Position numbers and translations under genes: made by a program. The notes beneath the pieces are model-generated. The model had not been told where the DNA came from and made no database searches. It was given only the letters and a program-made list of their open reading frames with translations. Positions 11,034 to 22,900 of a DNA stretch of 64,000 bases are shown one piece after another; positions within the stretch are counted from its first letter, which is position 1, and each line of letters begins with the position of its first letter. This stretch comes from Lates calcarifer (Eukaryota; Chordata; Actinopteri; Centropomidae). Location: contig NC_066855.1 of NCBI RefSeq assembly GCF_001640805.2, positions 4,537,967 through 4,601,966 of the forward strand, in the 5' to 3' direction.

Positions 11034-12430
11034 ATCTGCTGGTCCTCTCACACAGGAGATCACCGGAGGACCTCAAGTAGAAATAAAGGTAAAGCTGAGA
11101 GCAGAGTGGTTGGACATGGGGGGGATGATGAAGGGGGGTGATGTGTCGCCTTCTGACTGACTGTGAGATTCAGAGCTGTAAAGGCTTGAAATCGTCACCA
11201 TGCGTTTCAGTCATGTGGCTGGGGAACAACAACCAGCCTTTGAACAGGAGGCTCTGGCCTGGGTCACATTCCTCTCAGTGATGGGGAGGACGTCTCCTCT
11301 TTCATTTTATCTTTCATGTTTCTCTAAGACAAAAACAAGGTCTAAAGTTTCATTTCATTTCAAGGACAGGCGAGGTTCAGTATATTAATATGTTTTAGTC
11401 TGAAACAGGACATATCCACATGGTGGCACTAACAACCCAAGAATTACACAACCAGTAGGATATAACTGGTTACTGTGACTAATCCTGAATTATGTTTGGA
11501 TGAAGTTTTGAGGTTGAAATACAAGATTAATGTCAAATAGAGCAGATAAAAATGGTGATATAGAATGTGCATAATCAAAAATATTATAATCTCTACATTC
11601 AAAACCTCTGCCTTTCTCTGTCTTGCTGACACATACACATGCAGTAAAGAATCATGCAGGTTTGGCCCAATAATGATATGTGGAGCCTTTAAGTCTCAAC
11701 AAAAAATCAGGCTGGAGATGATGCACTAATGCTTTTCAACTGCTTGGGTATATCGCCCTCATCAGGCCATGCTCAGTCACGTTTTACAGAAAACATCAAT
11801 CCAAGTTTTCACATGATAGTGGCTTGTTTGGATATGAATTTGCTATAGACTGACAGTAGTGGAAGGTAACTGTACTTGTACTGAAGAACTTCCAGTTAAT
11901 TCTTTTTCATATTTCTACTCCATAACGTTTATCTTATAGTTACTTTACAGATTAATACCTTACATAAATATATACTGTGTGATGAATATGATATAGCAGT
12001 ATAAACAACAGCACAAGCAACAGCAGCAAAATGTTTCCTACACATGATGGATCATAATATAATAACACAATATAAAGTAATTTAATATTCACAGAGGCAA
12101 AGTTTTTTTGTTTTTTGTTTTTTTGCACAACAAATACTTTTGCCTACCTGTCCTATTTTTAGTCTCCAAATACAGAAGGTTAACATGAGATGTCTAATGT
12201 AACACTGTGGCACAGCCACTTTTTCCTAAGAATGTAACAATATCCTCCTCTCATGGACTGCAGTGCAAACATTAGTGTTATAACGCCCTCTAAAGGCCAG
12301 TGGAGCGTTTTATTTCAACGACACCTCAGCGTCAACCCTCCCCACATTTAAAAAAAATCCACAACAGTCATGTAGTTTCTCTCGCTCTCTCTCTCTCGTA
12401 ACTTTTTATTTCACCTGTGGTCTAACACCT
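11034..12430. other. Divergent intergenic region between TMEM130 and BAIAP2L1
   Basis: The two genes start back to back with about 1.7 kb between their ATG codons. I see no coding exon here. The left part should hold the TMEM130 promoter and 5' UTR; the middle is A+T-rich. A CT-rich tract at 12378-12398 lies just upstream of the BAIAP2L1 promoter. Confidence 0.5.
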
Positions 12431-12754
12431 CCTCTGACGTCACGACCCCCACCCCCTCGCGCTCCTCCGCCCTCCTTCCTCATCATCACTCTTCCCTCTA
12501 AACGCACTGGGGAAGTCTCTCGGTGTCCCAGTCAGTGCGTGTCCTCCGCCGGCTACCTCTGCCTCTGCCGCTGCTGTTGCTGCTGCTGCTGAGCGTCGCT
12601 GTGCCCGCACATGCACGGAGTGAGGGTGCAGGTCCGACCGTGGGATTTATTATTGAACACCTGGATTACAAAGCACCATTTCTATTTTTCTCTTTGTTGT
12701 TGTTGTGTTTTTTTCTCTGACTTCTGGGCTTGAGGAAAAAAAAAACCTGACACC
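12430..12754 (+). promoter_or_regulatory. BAIAP2L1 promoter and 5' UTR with a perfect CRE
   Basis: A full palindromic cAMP-response element TGACGTCA lies at 12435-12442, followed by a C-rich, CpG-containing stretch (ccccctcgcgctcctccgcc), typical of a TATA-less vertebrate promoter. A CTG/CTCTGC-rich tract at 12554-12590 and a purine run just before the start codon would belong to the 5' UTR. The transcription start is not identifiable by eye. Confidence 0.55.
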
Positions 12755-13837
12755 ATGTCTCGGGCTCCAGAGGATGTGAGCAAGCTTACTGAAAGTACAT
12801 ACAAGGTGAGTGATATGTCTAACTAACGAGGAAATAATCAGCTGATTAATTATAGGCGGTATGCCTGGTTTGTGATCACTATGAACACTAAGAGGGTTGA
12901 AATCAGCTTTTCATGGTTGGGGTTATGATTCATTTTGTTGCCTTGTAATGATGACCATAAATGAAACAGGTGTGATTTATGTGCAGGTGTTTTTATTGGG
13001 ACTAGTCACGTTTTATGTGACTGTTATTTCCTTCTTCAACTTTTTGTGTAAGAGACTCACTCTTTCACTTTCACACTGTAAAAAAAATAAGTCCTCTGTT
13101 TGAGCCACTGAAACCTATTTACAAGGCAAGGAAAGTATTTGTGAACTCTAATAACAGCCTGTAAAGTTCAACAAAACCAACACTGAGGGACACACCCTGG
13201 TATTTGATTATTAAAGGATGGATAAATCACAGTGAACCACAGTGCAGCCAAAGCCCTCCTGTCCATCAAATGTGTGATGAGAAAGAGAGAGAGAGAGAAA
13301 AAAGTTGCTCTCAACCCATCAATCAGCCCGCTGAAACTCGATCAACTGCCATTTGATCATGAGATTAATCTTGTTTGGTCAATCCAGATTAATCTAATCA
13401 AATTTACACACTGTTGCCTATCACATCTGATAAGCAGGTGAGGGTAGATAGATAAAAGGTTAAAAGGTAAAAAAAAAAAAAAAAAGGTTGTTTTATGGCT
13501 TGGGATTGGGTTTTAATTTAATCACAGAATTAGGATTAAAGATAATTTTTGTGGAACATCCTCACAGGTTTAGCACATGTGTGTGTGTGTGTGTGTGTGA
13601 CAGAGAGAGAGAGAGAGTCATACCTTAAGTTTACAGTGTGCCACAGTTTCAGCTGTGAGAGAGAGAGAGAGTGAGAGAGAAAAGAAAACAAGGAACCCGT
13701 TTCCCTTTTTCTCTCTCCTCCGCTCTGTTCTTTTCTCCGTGTAAAGTCATACCTGCCCCTTCATTGTTCAGTTGAGGGCGTGCCAGGGGAATAGAGACAG
13801 GGAGGTGAACACCACTTGATTGTTGAGGCATTTCAAT

Positions 13838-13868
<31 letters not shown>

Positions 13869-13927
13869 CGGGTGGGGGTGGGAGGGAGTGTGATGAGGTT
13901 CATGCTGCAAATAGCAGCGACTTTGTC

Positions 13928-13961
<34 letters not shown>

Positions 13962-16900
13962 ACTTCGCTCTTTTGAGGGAGTCGTAAAGCATACGTGAGG
14001 GGTCAAGTTAAAAATTGAAAGTTTTTATTGTTCTCACATGGTGATATTTATAGAGCAACAGCACAAACACTTGCACTTGTTTTCATGTGTTTCTCTTCTC
14101 CACCCACTCCCACAAAAATAGCCTCATGAGTTTTATTATTCATGGCAATGCCCTTTAAAAAAAAGAGAGAAATTAGAGATGTTTGTGACTGCGCTAAAGA
14201 CAAAAACAACATAAGAAACTGTGTGAAGTGGTGTGTTTATATCAGTGGTCGTTGCTTTCCTCCTCACGTTTTATCTCCGCTCTTTGTCCCAGAATGTGAT
14301 GGAGCAGTTCAACCCAGGCCTGAGGAATCTGGTCAACCTCGGGAAGAGCTATGAGAAATCAGTCACAGGTAAACGCAGCTTTCACCCTCACTGACACTGA
14401 TACTGCTTTAGTTTGTTTGCTTTGCCAAATAAATCCTCACCAGAATACAAAATGATTCAGGAAGTCTTTTTTACCAGCAAGTAACTTGATGATGTTTGTC
14501 TGTCCACCTCCCCCGCCACGCAGCGATGACTCTTGCTGGGAAGGTCTATTTTGATGCAGTCTCAAAGATCGGAGAGAATGCGATCGTGTCTCCAGTCTCC
14601 AGAGAGCTTGGTGAGTTTCATGCGAGTCCAGGTTAAATCTACCTACAGTGAGCGTAATCTCAGGGGGGTCTGCCTGATATCCATACTGCCTGACTGAATG
14701 TCTCTGTGGTGAAGACTTGAAATTGAAAAATAATAATTCCTAACCCCCATTTCTGTTGAAATATGTTGAAAGGAACTGAGAAAATCAAAACCATCATCAT
14801 GCCCTTACAAAATATAGAAGACTGTAGCCTGCAGCTGTTAGCTTAGCTTAGCATAAAGGTGGTAATAGGGCCTAGCTCTGTCTAAAGGTAACAAAATCAC
14901 CTCTAAAGCTCATTAATTAACTTGTTACATCACTATTATTTATTGTATACAAAAACCAAAGTCACCAATCTTCAACAACACAGCAGCCGACAGGGCAAGG
15001 TGAGGCCACTACCTACCAACGATAATGACGACCAAGATAACGATGGTGCCAGTGCTTCTGCTGAAACCACTACCACATCAGATACAAGTCAATCATCCAC
15101 TGTCACTCACATCCGTGTATCTAACACTAGGCCTAAAATAGAGAAGAGCAGTGTACCACTCTATTGGACGATTCCTGGAAAGGAATGGAGCCATAAGATG
15201 CAGCTCCCTTTTAAAGAGCTATAATTCCCATCACTAGTTACCTGGCAACCTCAACAAGACTCACTGCTCACAACCAAGAAATTATAAAACTACAGAGGCA
15301 TTTCTTACAAATGAAACAATCAATTAGCTAATTAGTTAGCTTTAGTTAGTTGACTTTTTCCTCCGGTTTATGGTCTTTATGTTAAGCTAAGCTAACTGGC
15401 TGCTGGCTGTAGCCCTATATGTACCGTACAGATACATATAACGCTGAATATAAGTCTACTCCCCCAAATGTCAAACTGATTTTATAAAGTCACCATGAGA
15501 TGATGAAAGTGACTTTTTCACTTAAAATACCAACCTGTTTTTTTTTCACCCAAACACCCTGTTGAATAATGGAAGCTAGAGACCATCAAAATGCTGCATT
15601 GTGGTGACATATTTTGCCTGGATGCAACCATCATCCAAAATGCAAATCAATTACGCAAACATCTGGAAATAACACTGAACCCTTGTGGCACAGAAGCAGC
15701 AGAAATCCATTATTATCTACTGTCTACTTCTTCCTGTGATTGAAGTGCTTCCTCTCCTCTCTCTCCTCCTCTGAGGCCGCCATCAAGCTTGTACAGGTTG
15801 TTTTTCATCCATCCTGTGACTCATCTCCAATTATTCTATTAGTGCCACAATTTGGAGCTGACCTGTTTCATCCGGGGCTCCTAATTCAGTGCCATTACAA
15901 TTCATCAAGTTGTGTATTTTTTTTATATATATGCTGCATCACTCCCTAATGCCAGGTTTTACAAATTGGCCTCATGTAAGCTTAGGCTGATGTGAAAGAT
16001 AAGGAATCAGCAGGGCAGTTAAAATGGAGACATAATGCTTTGTCATTTTGCCTTCTGTTTTTATAGAGAAATGGTGATTACTGTGATTACATACATTTTA
16101 CTTCATTATGCATGGCTTTTAAAAGAAAAGCAGTGGGTTCTCTGCTGGTATTTCTGACTGCGTTCCCTTCTTTAAGGTGGCACTTGCATTACTTCACGTC
16201 ATAAACACATTTTGATGAAATGTTAGACTAGGTGAAGAGATTTTCACAGAGCTGTCACTGTGTGAAAGAGAGGGGATTAGGTGTGTCTGTCACATTTGGC
16301 GGATGTATAAGTAGAGGAATAAGGAAGTTAATATAACATCAAGGCAGCAGACTTGATCATCATTGTATAGTCTGAAAAGGAAACTTTGAAGAATGTATTT
16401 CATAGAATAAACATGTACTGCGCAGGCTTTGATATCTAGATACGCAGGTCAGATCTATCACAGGTTAGCTTCCTTATTGCTGATGATGAAACCTAACCAA
16501 ATTAGCACAGAAATCTTTTCTCTGCATTTTGAAATTAGGATATTATTATTTAAATCTTTCTGGCAGACCGCAGCAAAACATTTGCAGTGACAGGAGACGC
16601 TCTCCATACCCATCTGTCATGAAATGTTGGTTGAGTCTGTCAGGTCACACCTGTCAGTTAACAATGCCAGTACTTCATCGCTTCATTAAATAATATGTTC
16701 GTGCTGCATGGTCGGCCGATGACATTTTCTCTGCATACTCAAAACAATGAGGTGCAACAACTTTGCAGACGCCACGGTAAAGGCTCCGTCATCTTTGACA
16801 AATTTTGAACATGTGGGAAGTCAAGGATAGCAGCTTTAGCACTGAAATACAGTGTTAACGCCTTTCTTTGTGCCTTTATCTAGTTTCCCCTCTTTTTCTG

Positions 16901-19900
16901 TTCGCTACAGCCACGCACGAGTGTGAGTGGATGTTTTATGTCTGATTATATGAGCATGTGCCCGCGGCTGAATGTGTGCACAAAAAGTGAAACATGACTA
17001 GAAAAGAAAACATTAGGTTGCACTGTCTTATTTGACCCCAACTATAAGAATCCAACTCAATACAGAAAATGGCCTCTAGTCAAAAAGGCACATAAACTCA
17101 CAGCCACTCTTTGACTTCCTGGAAAAGACGACAACAAGACAGTGCGAATTCTCTCACACACTGCAGCGAGAGGAGCAGCAAACACGCTGAACAAACAGAC
17201 AGACTGCTCATCCCCTGTTTCTCCATCTGCCTCACCAAACCCACCGCCGGACTTTTCTGTCTGTCTGTGGAGGCCAGGGGAGGCTCAAACACTATGGAAA
17301 TGAGGGGAACACTGACTTTTACAGGATTTGTGGTTGTTTGTCATCACCTCAAGTGAATCTTAAATCATTCACTCCATCTCTGACAGTGGAATACTTGATT
17401 CAGGCTCAAGAATTCAGTATATTGTCCTTCAAACTGCTACACTGACTAACTCCACTGCAGACACCTGTAAAGATGAATGGTGTGGTGCTTTTGCGTCACA
17501 GTGGTTGGCAGGTATTTGCAGAAAGTTACCTGAGGCTTTTACTTCGTGCCTGCTGCCTTTCCTGGGACTACAGTTTGTCCACATTTCCTCTTTCATTTTA
17601 TTACTGTAATGGAGGTGAAAGTGTACTGGTAATAAGGAGAGACTTTTAGTCAAACGTCACAACTGCCTGAAGGAAAACTAGTATGATCAGATGAGTGAAA
17701 GCCTATGACCTACGTCAGTGCTCTTCTGCTCACCAGCAGCATAATTCATGGGAGGAATTGTCACTTTATCAACTAGTTAATTCTTAAAATAATTTTTGTG
17801 TTGCTACCACTGGTAGCTAGCACCAATTATGCTAAATATTTGAGAAATTTTAAAGCTAAACAGCGTATGTTTAAGTAGTAGGCTACTATGTAACTTTTGA
17901 AAGGAGTAACACATTATTTATCTTACAAAAAAGTTTGCTTACTTAATTGATTCTTTCTACTTGCTTGCTATTACGCTACATCTTAGCAGGTCTTGGAGAT
18001 ACATTTTATTTTTTTCTGTCACAAAAGTAAAACAACAGGTAAACAGGCCGTAACGGGGAGATACGTTTGCTGTTTCCTGCTTGTCAACCCAGTCAGTTTG
18101 CCTAATAATGTTATATTTAAAGCAGATGTCTCAAGCAAAATTCATGAAATGAAAACATACCATTATCCTTCACTTGAGGCCACAGTGGCCACAGCTCAGT
18201 AAGAGTAACATAGTCTTGCTTTATGACTACTAGTTGTGAAATCACATATGATTATAGCTTTACAATCAGTAAATGGATTGCTGCTTGTTGCCATCCATCA
18301 ACAATGTAGTAACCATGGCAGCGTAGCTGTTAAGCCATATATCAGACTATATTTTTAAAAGTTTCAGTGGGTGTACAATTAGAAACTTCCTGTGCATGAG
18401 CGCATGACTGGACTCCACAGGGAGTTGATATTCCACTCTGAAAAGCAGCAGGTATTGAAGGACTGAAAATGTTGCGGGAGAAAGAATAGCACGAACCCCA
18501 CCCCTTCCACCTTTTCTCCGAGCTGTTTGTCAAGCTTCAGTTGAAATTGTTTTTTGAAGTATTGAAGTGCACTGACAGCATGAGAAAAATTGTAATATCA
18601 GCCAGAGCGATTTTTCTCTCCCCCTGGAGAACGAGGATTGAGAACAGAGAGATGAGTGTTTCCCACCGATAGCTGCTGGTTTTGGCTTTTGTGAGGAGCC
18701 ATTTCTTCTGAAGGGAGATTGAAGTTATGGTAAATAACAGTCTATGACATTTTAAACATCAACTGGGCTGTTTTACTTTCTAGATAATACCCACGTTGTT
18801 GGGCAATGTAGACACAACATCACCAGCAGCATCAGGGAGCCAAAAATTGTTTCCAAAAGTCAGTGAAAATAAACTGTCGTTCATTTTTCTCCTGCGTTAT
18901 ATTTTATATCTCAGGGCCCATCTGTCCTGGCAACAACAACTTGTCTGGTGCAAACTCTCTTTCTTTGAGAAGGAGAAGAAGATCAGGCTGGCTTGGCTTC
19001 ATCGTACACAATAATGAAGTTTCCATCATTAATAATGCAGTTTATATCTGGACCAAATAAGAATTAAGTCCCCTTTTTTCTGTAATAATGCTCTTCTCTG
19101 GTCAGATGTGAGGGCGCTTTTCTTTCTGGAAAGAAAAAAACTCATTCTCAGTGTCCTCTTACCGCCAGTCTGCTAAGCTACGCTAACAGTCTCGCTGCTC
19201 CAGCTTAATATTTAATGTATAGACAAGAAAGTTGTATCAATCAAATTATCAAACTCTCAACAAGGAAGTGAGTTTTTCCCACAACATTGAATTATTTATT
19301 AGAAGTTCAGTCTGTGATATCAGCTATATTGCTCATGATAGAGGAATTACTCAGGACAATTAGCAGGAAAATATGACGTAAATGTATCTGGAAACAAGGA
19401 TCTTAGCCAATACAATATCAGTGTTAACCACACAGACGCAATTGTTTTCCCAAACTAGACTGTTGCTGAGACTGTTGAAAATAAGTAAAATGGAGGAGGG
19501 TGGAGGTTGTTTTCAAAGAGTATACTCATTGTTTAGTCAGTTATGACTCCTTTGCCGTCACACTCCACAACTCTATAATGACCCCAGATCTCAAACACCC
19601 TCGTTCTGCAGCCACCATTAAACTAAAGGCTCCTCAGTCCACAGATACTTTCCTCCAACGGACCTGTGAAGGGACCAGAGACTCACTTACCGCCCAATAA
19701 ACCGTGAATTGGAGCCTTTAAAACCCTGTCACACTCCAGTCATTTCACAAAAATATCTTATGATTCTTTTTGAATCCTCCTGTGCTCGCTCAGCATCTCA
19801 AGATCGGCTACTAAAGATTTCAGGCAGTATTTAATAGAAATCACTCTCTTTAAAAACTTAAAGCTAACTTGTTCTTCACACAGAGAACAAATGGCACACA

Positions 19901-22900
19901 CATGCAGTTTTTGAGGTTATTTGAGTTTGCTGTAGTAACTAAATTACGAGATTTATTGCAGTTACTTTTACATGTTCTAGTGATAAATAATGTTATGTGC
20001 CGTGTGTATTGGCAGGTCATCGCTCTGTGTTAGAAAAGCTGTCACAGTTATTGATCTGCTGCAAACACAGTAGACACACTGAATGACAGCAAATACTCAA
20101 ATCACCAAACAACACTGAATTAATAAAAAATAGAGTGGTTGCTTTTGATTATTATCAGTGAGATAAACTGATAATCAATACTTATAGACAAGGTGATTAA
20201 TTAGTCAATCAAAAAAGATTAACTGAAAATAAGAAGTTGCAGTGCAGTTTATGCAGTTGTGTCATTCCTGAGCTTTCAGCCATAGCACATGATCTTCATC
20301 AGCAGAGTTAGCTTGGTTGTTCTTAAAGTGGCAGTTGACATGACTAGCTTACCTCAAAATACATTTATTAGCTTCAGTCATATCATGATTTCTGCAGCTG
20401 TCCTAGGTCTTAGGAGCTCTTAGATTCAGTTAGTTTGGTTCAACAAGATGACCTCAGAGTGGATGACAGAAGAGTTAGTAAGATCTGTATCATCTTGGAT
20501 CAGAAACAATGAGTCCAAAGGGAGTTTAACCACAGTCACCACTCCACGTGTTTCTACCGTTACCGTTAGTATCGATCACAGTGACATCATTATGATTACA
20601 AGGAGGGAGCAGCTCATCTATGGCAACCTCCAAACACAGTCTTTCCCCACCTGCAGTGAGAGACCATTCAATCCTGAGTCACTTAGGAGGCGGCTGCATT
20701 TCATCACACACACCGTGAGCCCGCATGGACAAGCCCAGTGATGCATTTCAGTGATGAAACGCTGCTACAAGACGATGACCAATGGCCACTGCTAGGGTCG
20801 GCGCCAACTCAGATGTTGCTTGCACTTGGCAAATGGAGGAAGGACTGTCAGTTAGATAAAGTGTTGAAATAAAGGTGAGCCAGTGAAAAGGTGCCAACAG
20901 GTCAGGTGCTATTGTTTGTTCTGCCAACGTCACCCCATATTGTACAGTTTCCTTATCTAATACCAAATAGGCAGAGCTTGTGTTGGCACAGGGCTGGCAG
21001 CTCATAAATCACGTCACCTGTTGAGAATGTGGAAGGCGTTGCTCTCCGACCTATCAGCCATCTTGTAAAACAGGCATTTGATACAGGTGGCGCAAAGAAT
21101 GCATACAAATGATCTTAACAGGATCAGTTTGTGAATAACCAGTTTTTAAATTACTAGCTTAGTTATTTCAACACCAAAAGACATCTTGCTTTAAATTTCA
21201 TCTTTTATGCTTTTTCAGCCTTCACTATGAACTTGGTGGACTACACAGTTGGGTTATGAATGTTTCTCCCCTTGGTGTTTATCTTCATATCAGCTGAGTT
21301 TAAAACACACACAAGGTAGCAACGTGTGTTGGATTACATGGTCAAAGTTCATTCTCTCAGTGTGAGTGACGTTATCTACATTACAATACACCTTATGATA
21401 AAATTGAGGTGACCTGGGAGGGTGTTAGATGAGCAAGTTGAGGAGAGAATAGGCAGTGTTTGTAATAATGAATAATGAATCATATGACTGAATCATGGAT
21501 GGTGTAGTTTTCCACAGGGATTTTTTTTTTGTATCAATCCTGTACCAACCTGTGCAGAAATTCATGTAAACATGACGTTGTATATTTGAGAGATTAGATT
21601 ATCTTGGTACTTTAAATCCTCAAAAGAGAACAAATCGCCAGCAGCAGACTGAGATAGGAGATAAGATAAACAGTGTTGTTGATGAACTTGAATAACCAGT
21701 GGACCTTCAAAAGGTTGTGTAGCCAGATACAGCTTTTCCATAGTCTTTTATTCACACTTTAGCTAGGAAGAATCCATTTTTACTTTTTACACCAAAGTTC
21801 CCATGCCGTATCTCCACAGAGAGAAAACCACCAAGCATCAATTCTCTAACTTCTTTACAACATTGTACTCTGTCTCTCACAACTCCAGTTCTTCCTCCTT
21901 CATGCACCTCACAGTCCATATTCATCCTAAGCTGTGAACACTTTCTGTAGCATGTGCTGTCCCCCAGGCATGCATTCACACCTTGTTAACCCCAAAGGTG
22001 AAACCTGCAGGTGTACAACGGCCTCTTTGAACCCCCCTCCCAGCCTTTCTCACCACCGATCCTCCACCCCGCGCAGTCTGCTGTTGGGGCTGTACAAACA
22101 GCCCAGCACCCCGTGCCACCCCTCCCCGTCAAAGGACAAAGGCAGCATTTACCAGTACGTTCTGGTGACCTTCAGAGGGCAATGTTGTTGTAGCAGGACG
22201 CTGCCTGTCGGATCACAGAAGTCCAGCTCTGTATCGGTGTGGTTGTTACATTTGTTTGCTCTCATGTGGGGAGGAATGTCAGGTGCTGGGTTGAATGTAT
22301 ATGAGTGTTTCATGTGTTCGTGTTCAGGGTGAGGGTCCTGACGTGTGCAGCTTTTAGAGACTTTCACCTAAAAATCACAAAGTGAAGCTGACACCTGTGC
22401 TTTCTGCTGAAGGTGATGAAATCCATGTATGTTGTTAACTTATGCTCTTTTCCCTCAGAGTGACACTGTCACATGTCCACATACAGTATGTTGTCCCATA
22501 CAGGTTACACCAGAACACTGTGTCCTATAGTAAACCTTGAGTCTAGATTTCGCCCCATTGTGATGGAGGTAGCACTATAAACTGCTTAGCTATGATTGTC
22601 CCCCTCTGTTTACAGTATTGACTCACCCCCCCATTGTCTCATGTCATATGCTGCTCTATCTACAGTGTAGCCTGTCTGTGAATGGAGACTGTTCTGTATC
22701 TGACTGCACAATACCAGAACGTTTCATAGAAATTACTTATTGACAGCTGTTCAAATATTGAAAGGAGATAAGTCATCTGTTAAAATTTGGCCTGTAAAAA
22801 TGTATGTAAAGTTTGATGAAAAACAGGTTGCGTTTATACAGGAAATTTGGAAAGTGTTTATTGTAGATGGTGCTCATGAAATCGTTGTAAACTACATCTC

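Noticed and set aside
12523..12720. 65-codon frame with a Leu-rich stretch like a signal peptide
   Set aside because: It starts with GTG, not ATG, and comes from a CTG/CTC-rich tract in the BAIAP2L1 5' UTR.
22149..22367. Minus-strand frame within BAIAP2L1 intron 3
   Set aside because: No domain or splice context; the plus-strand C-rich stretch explains the absence of stop codons.
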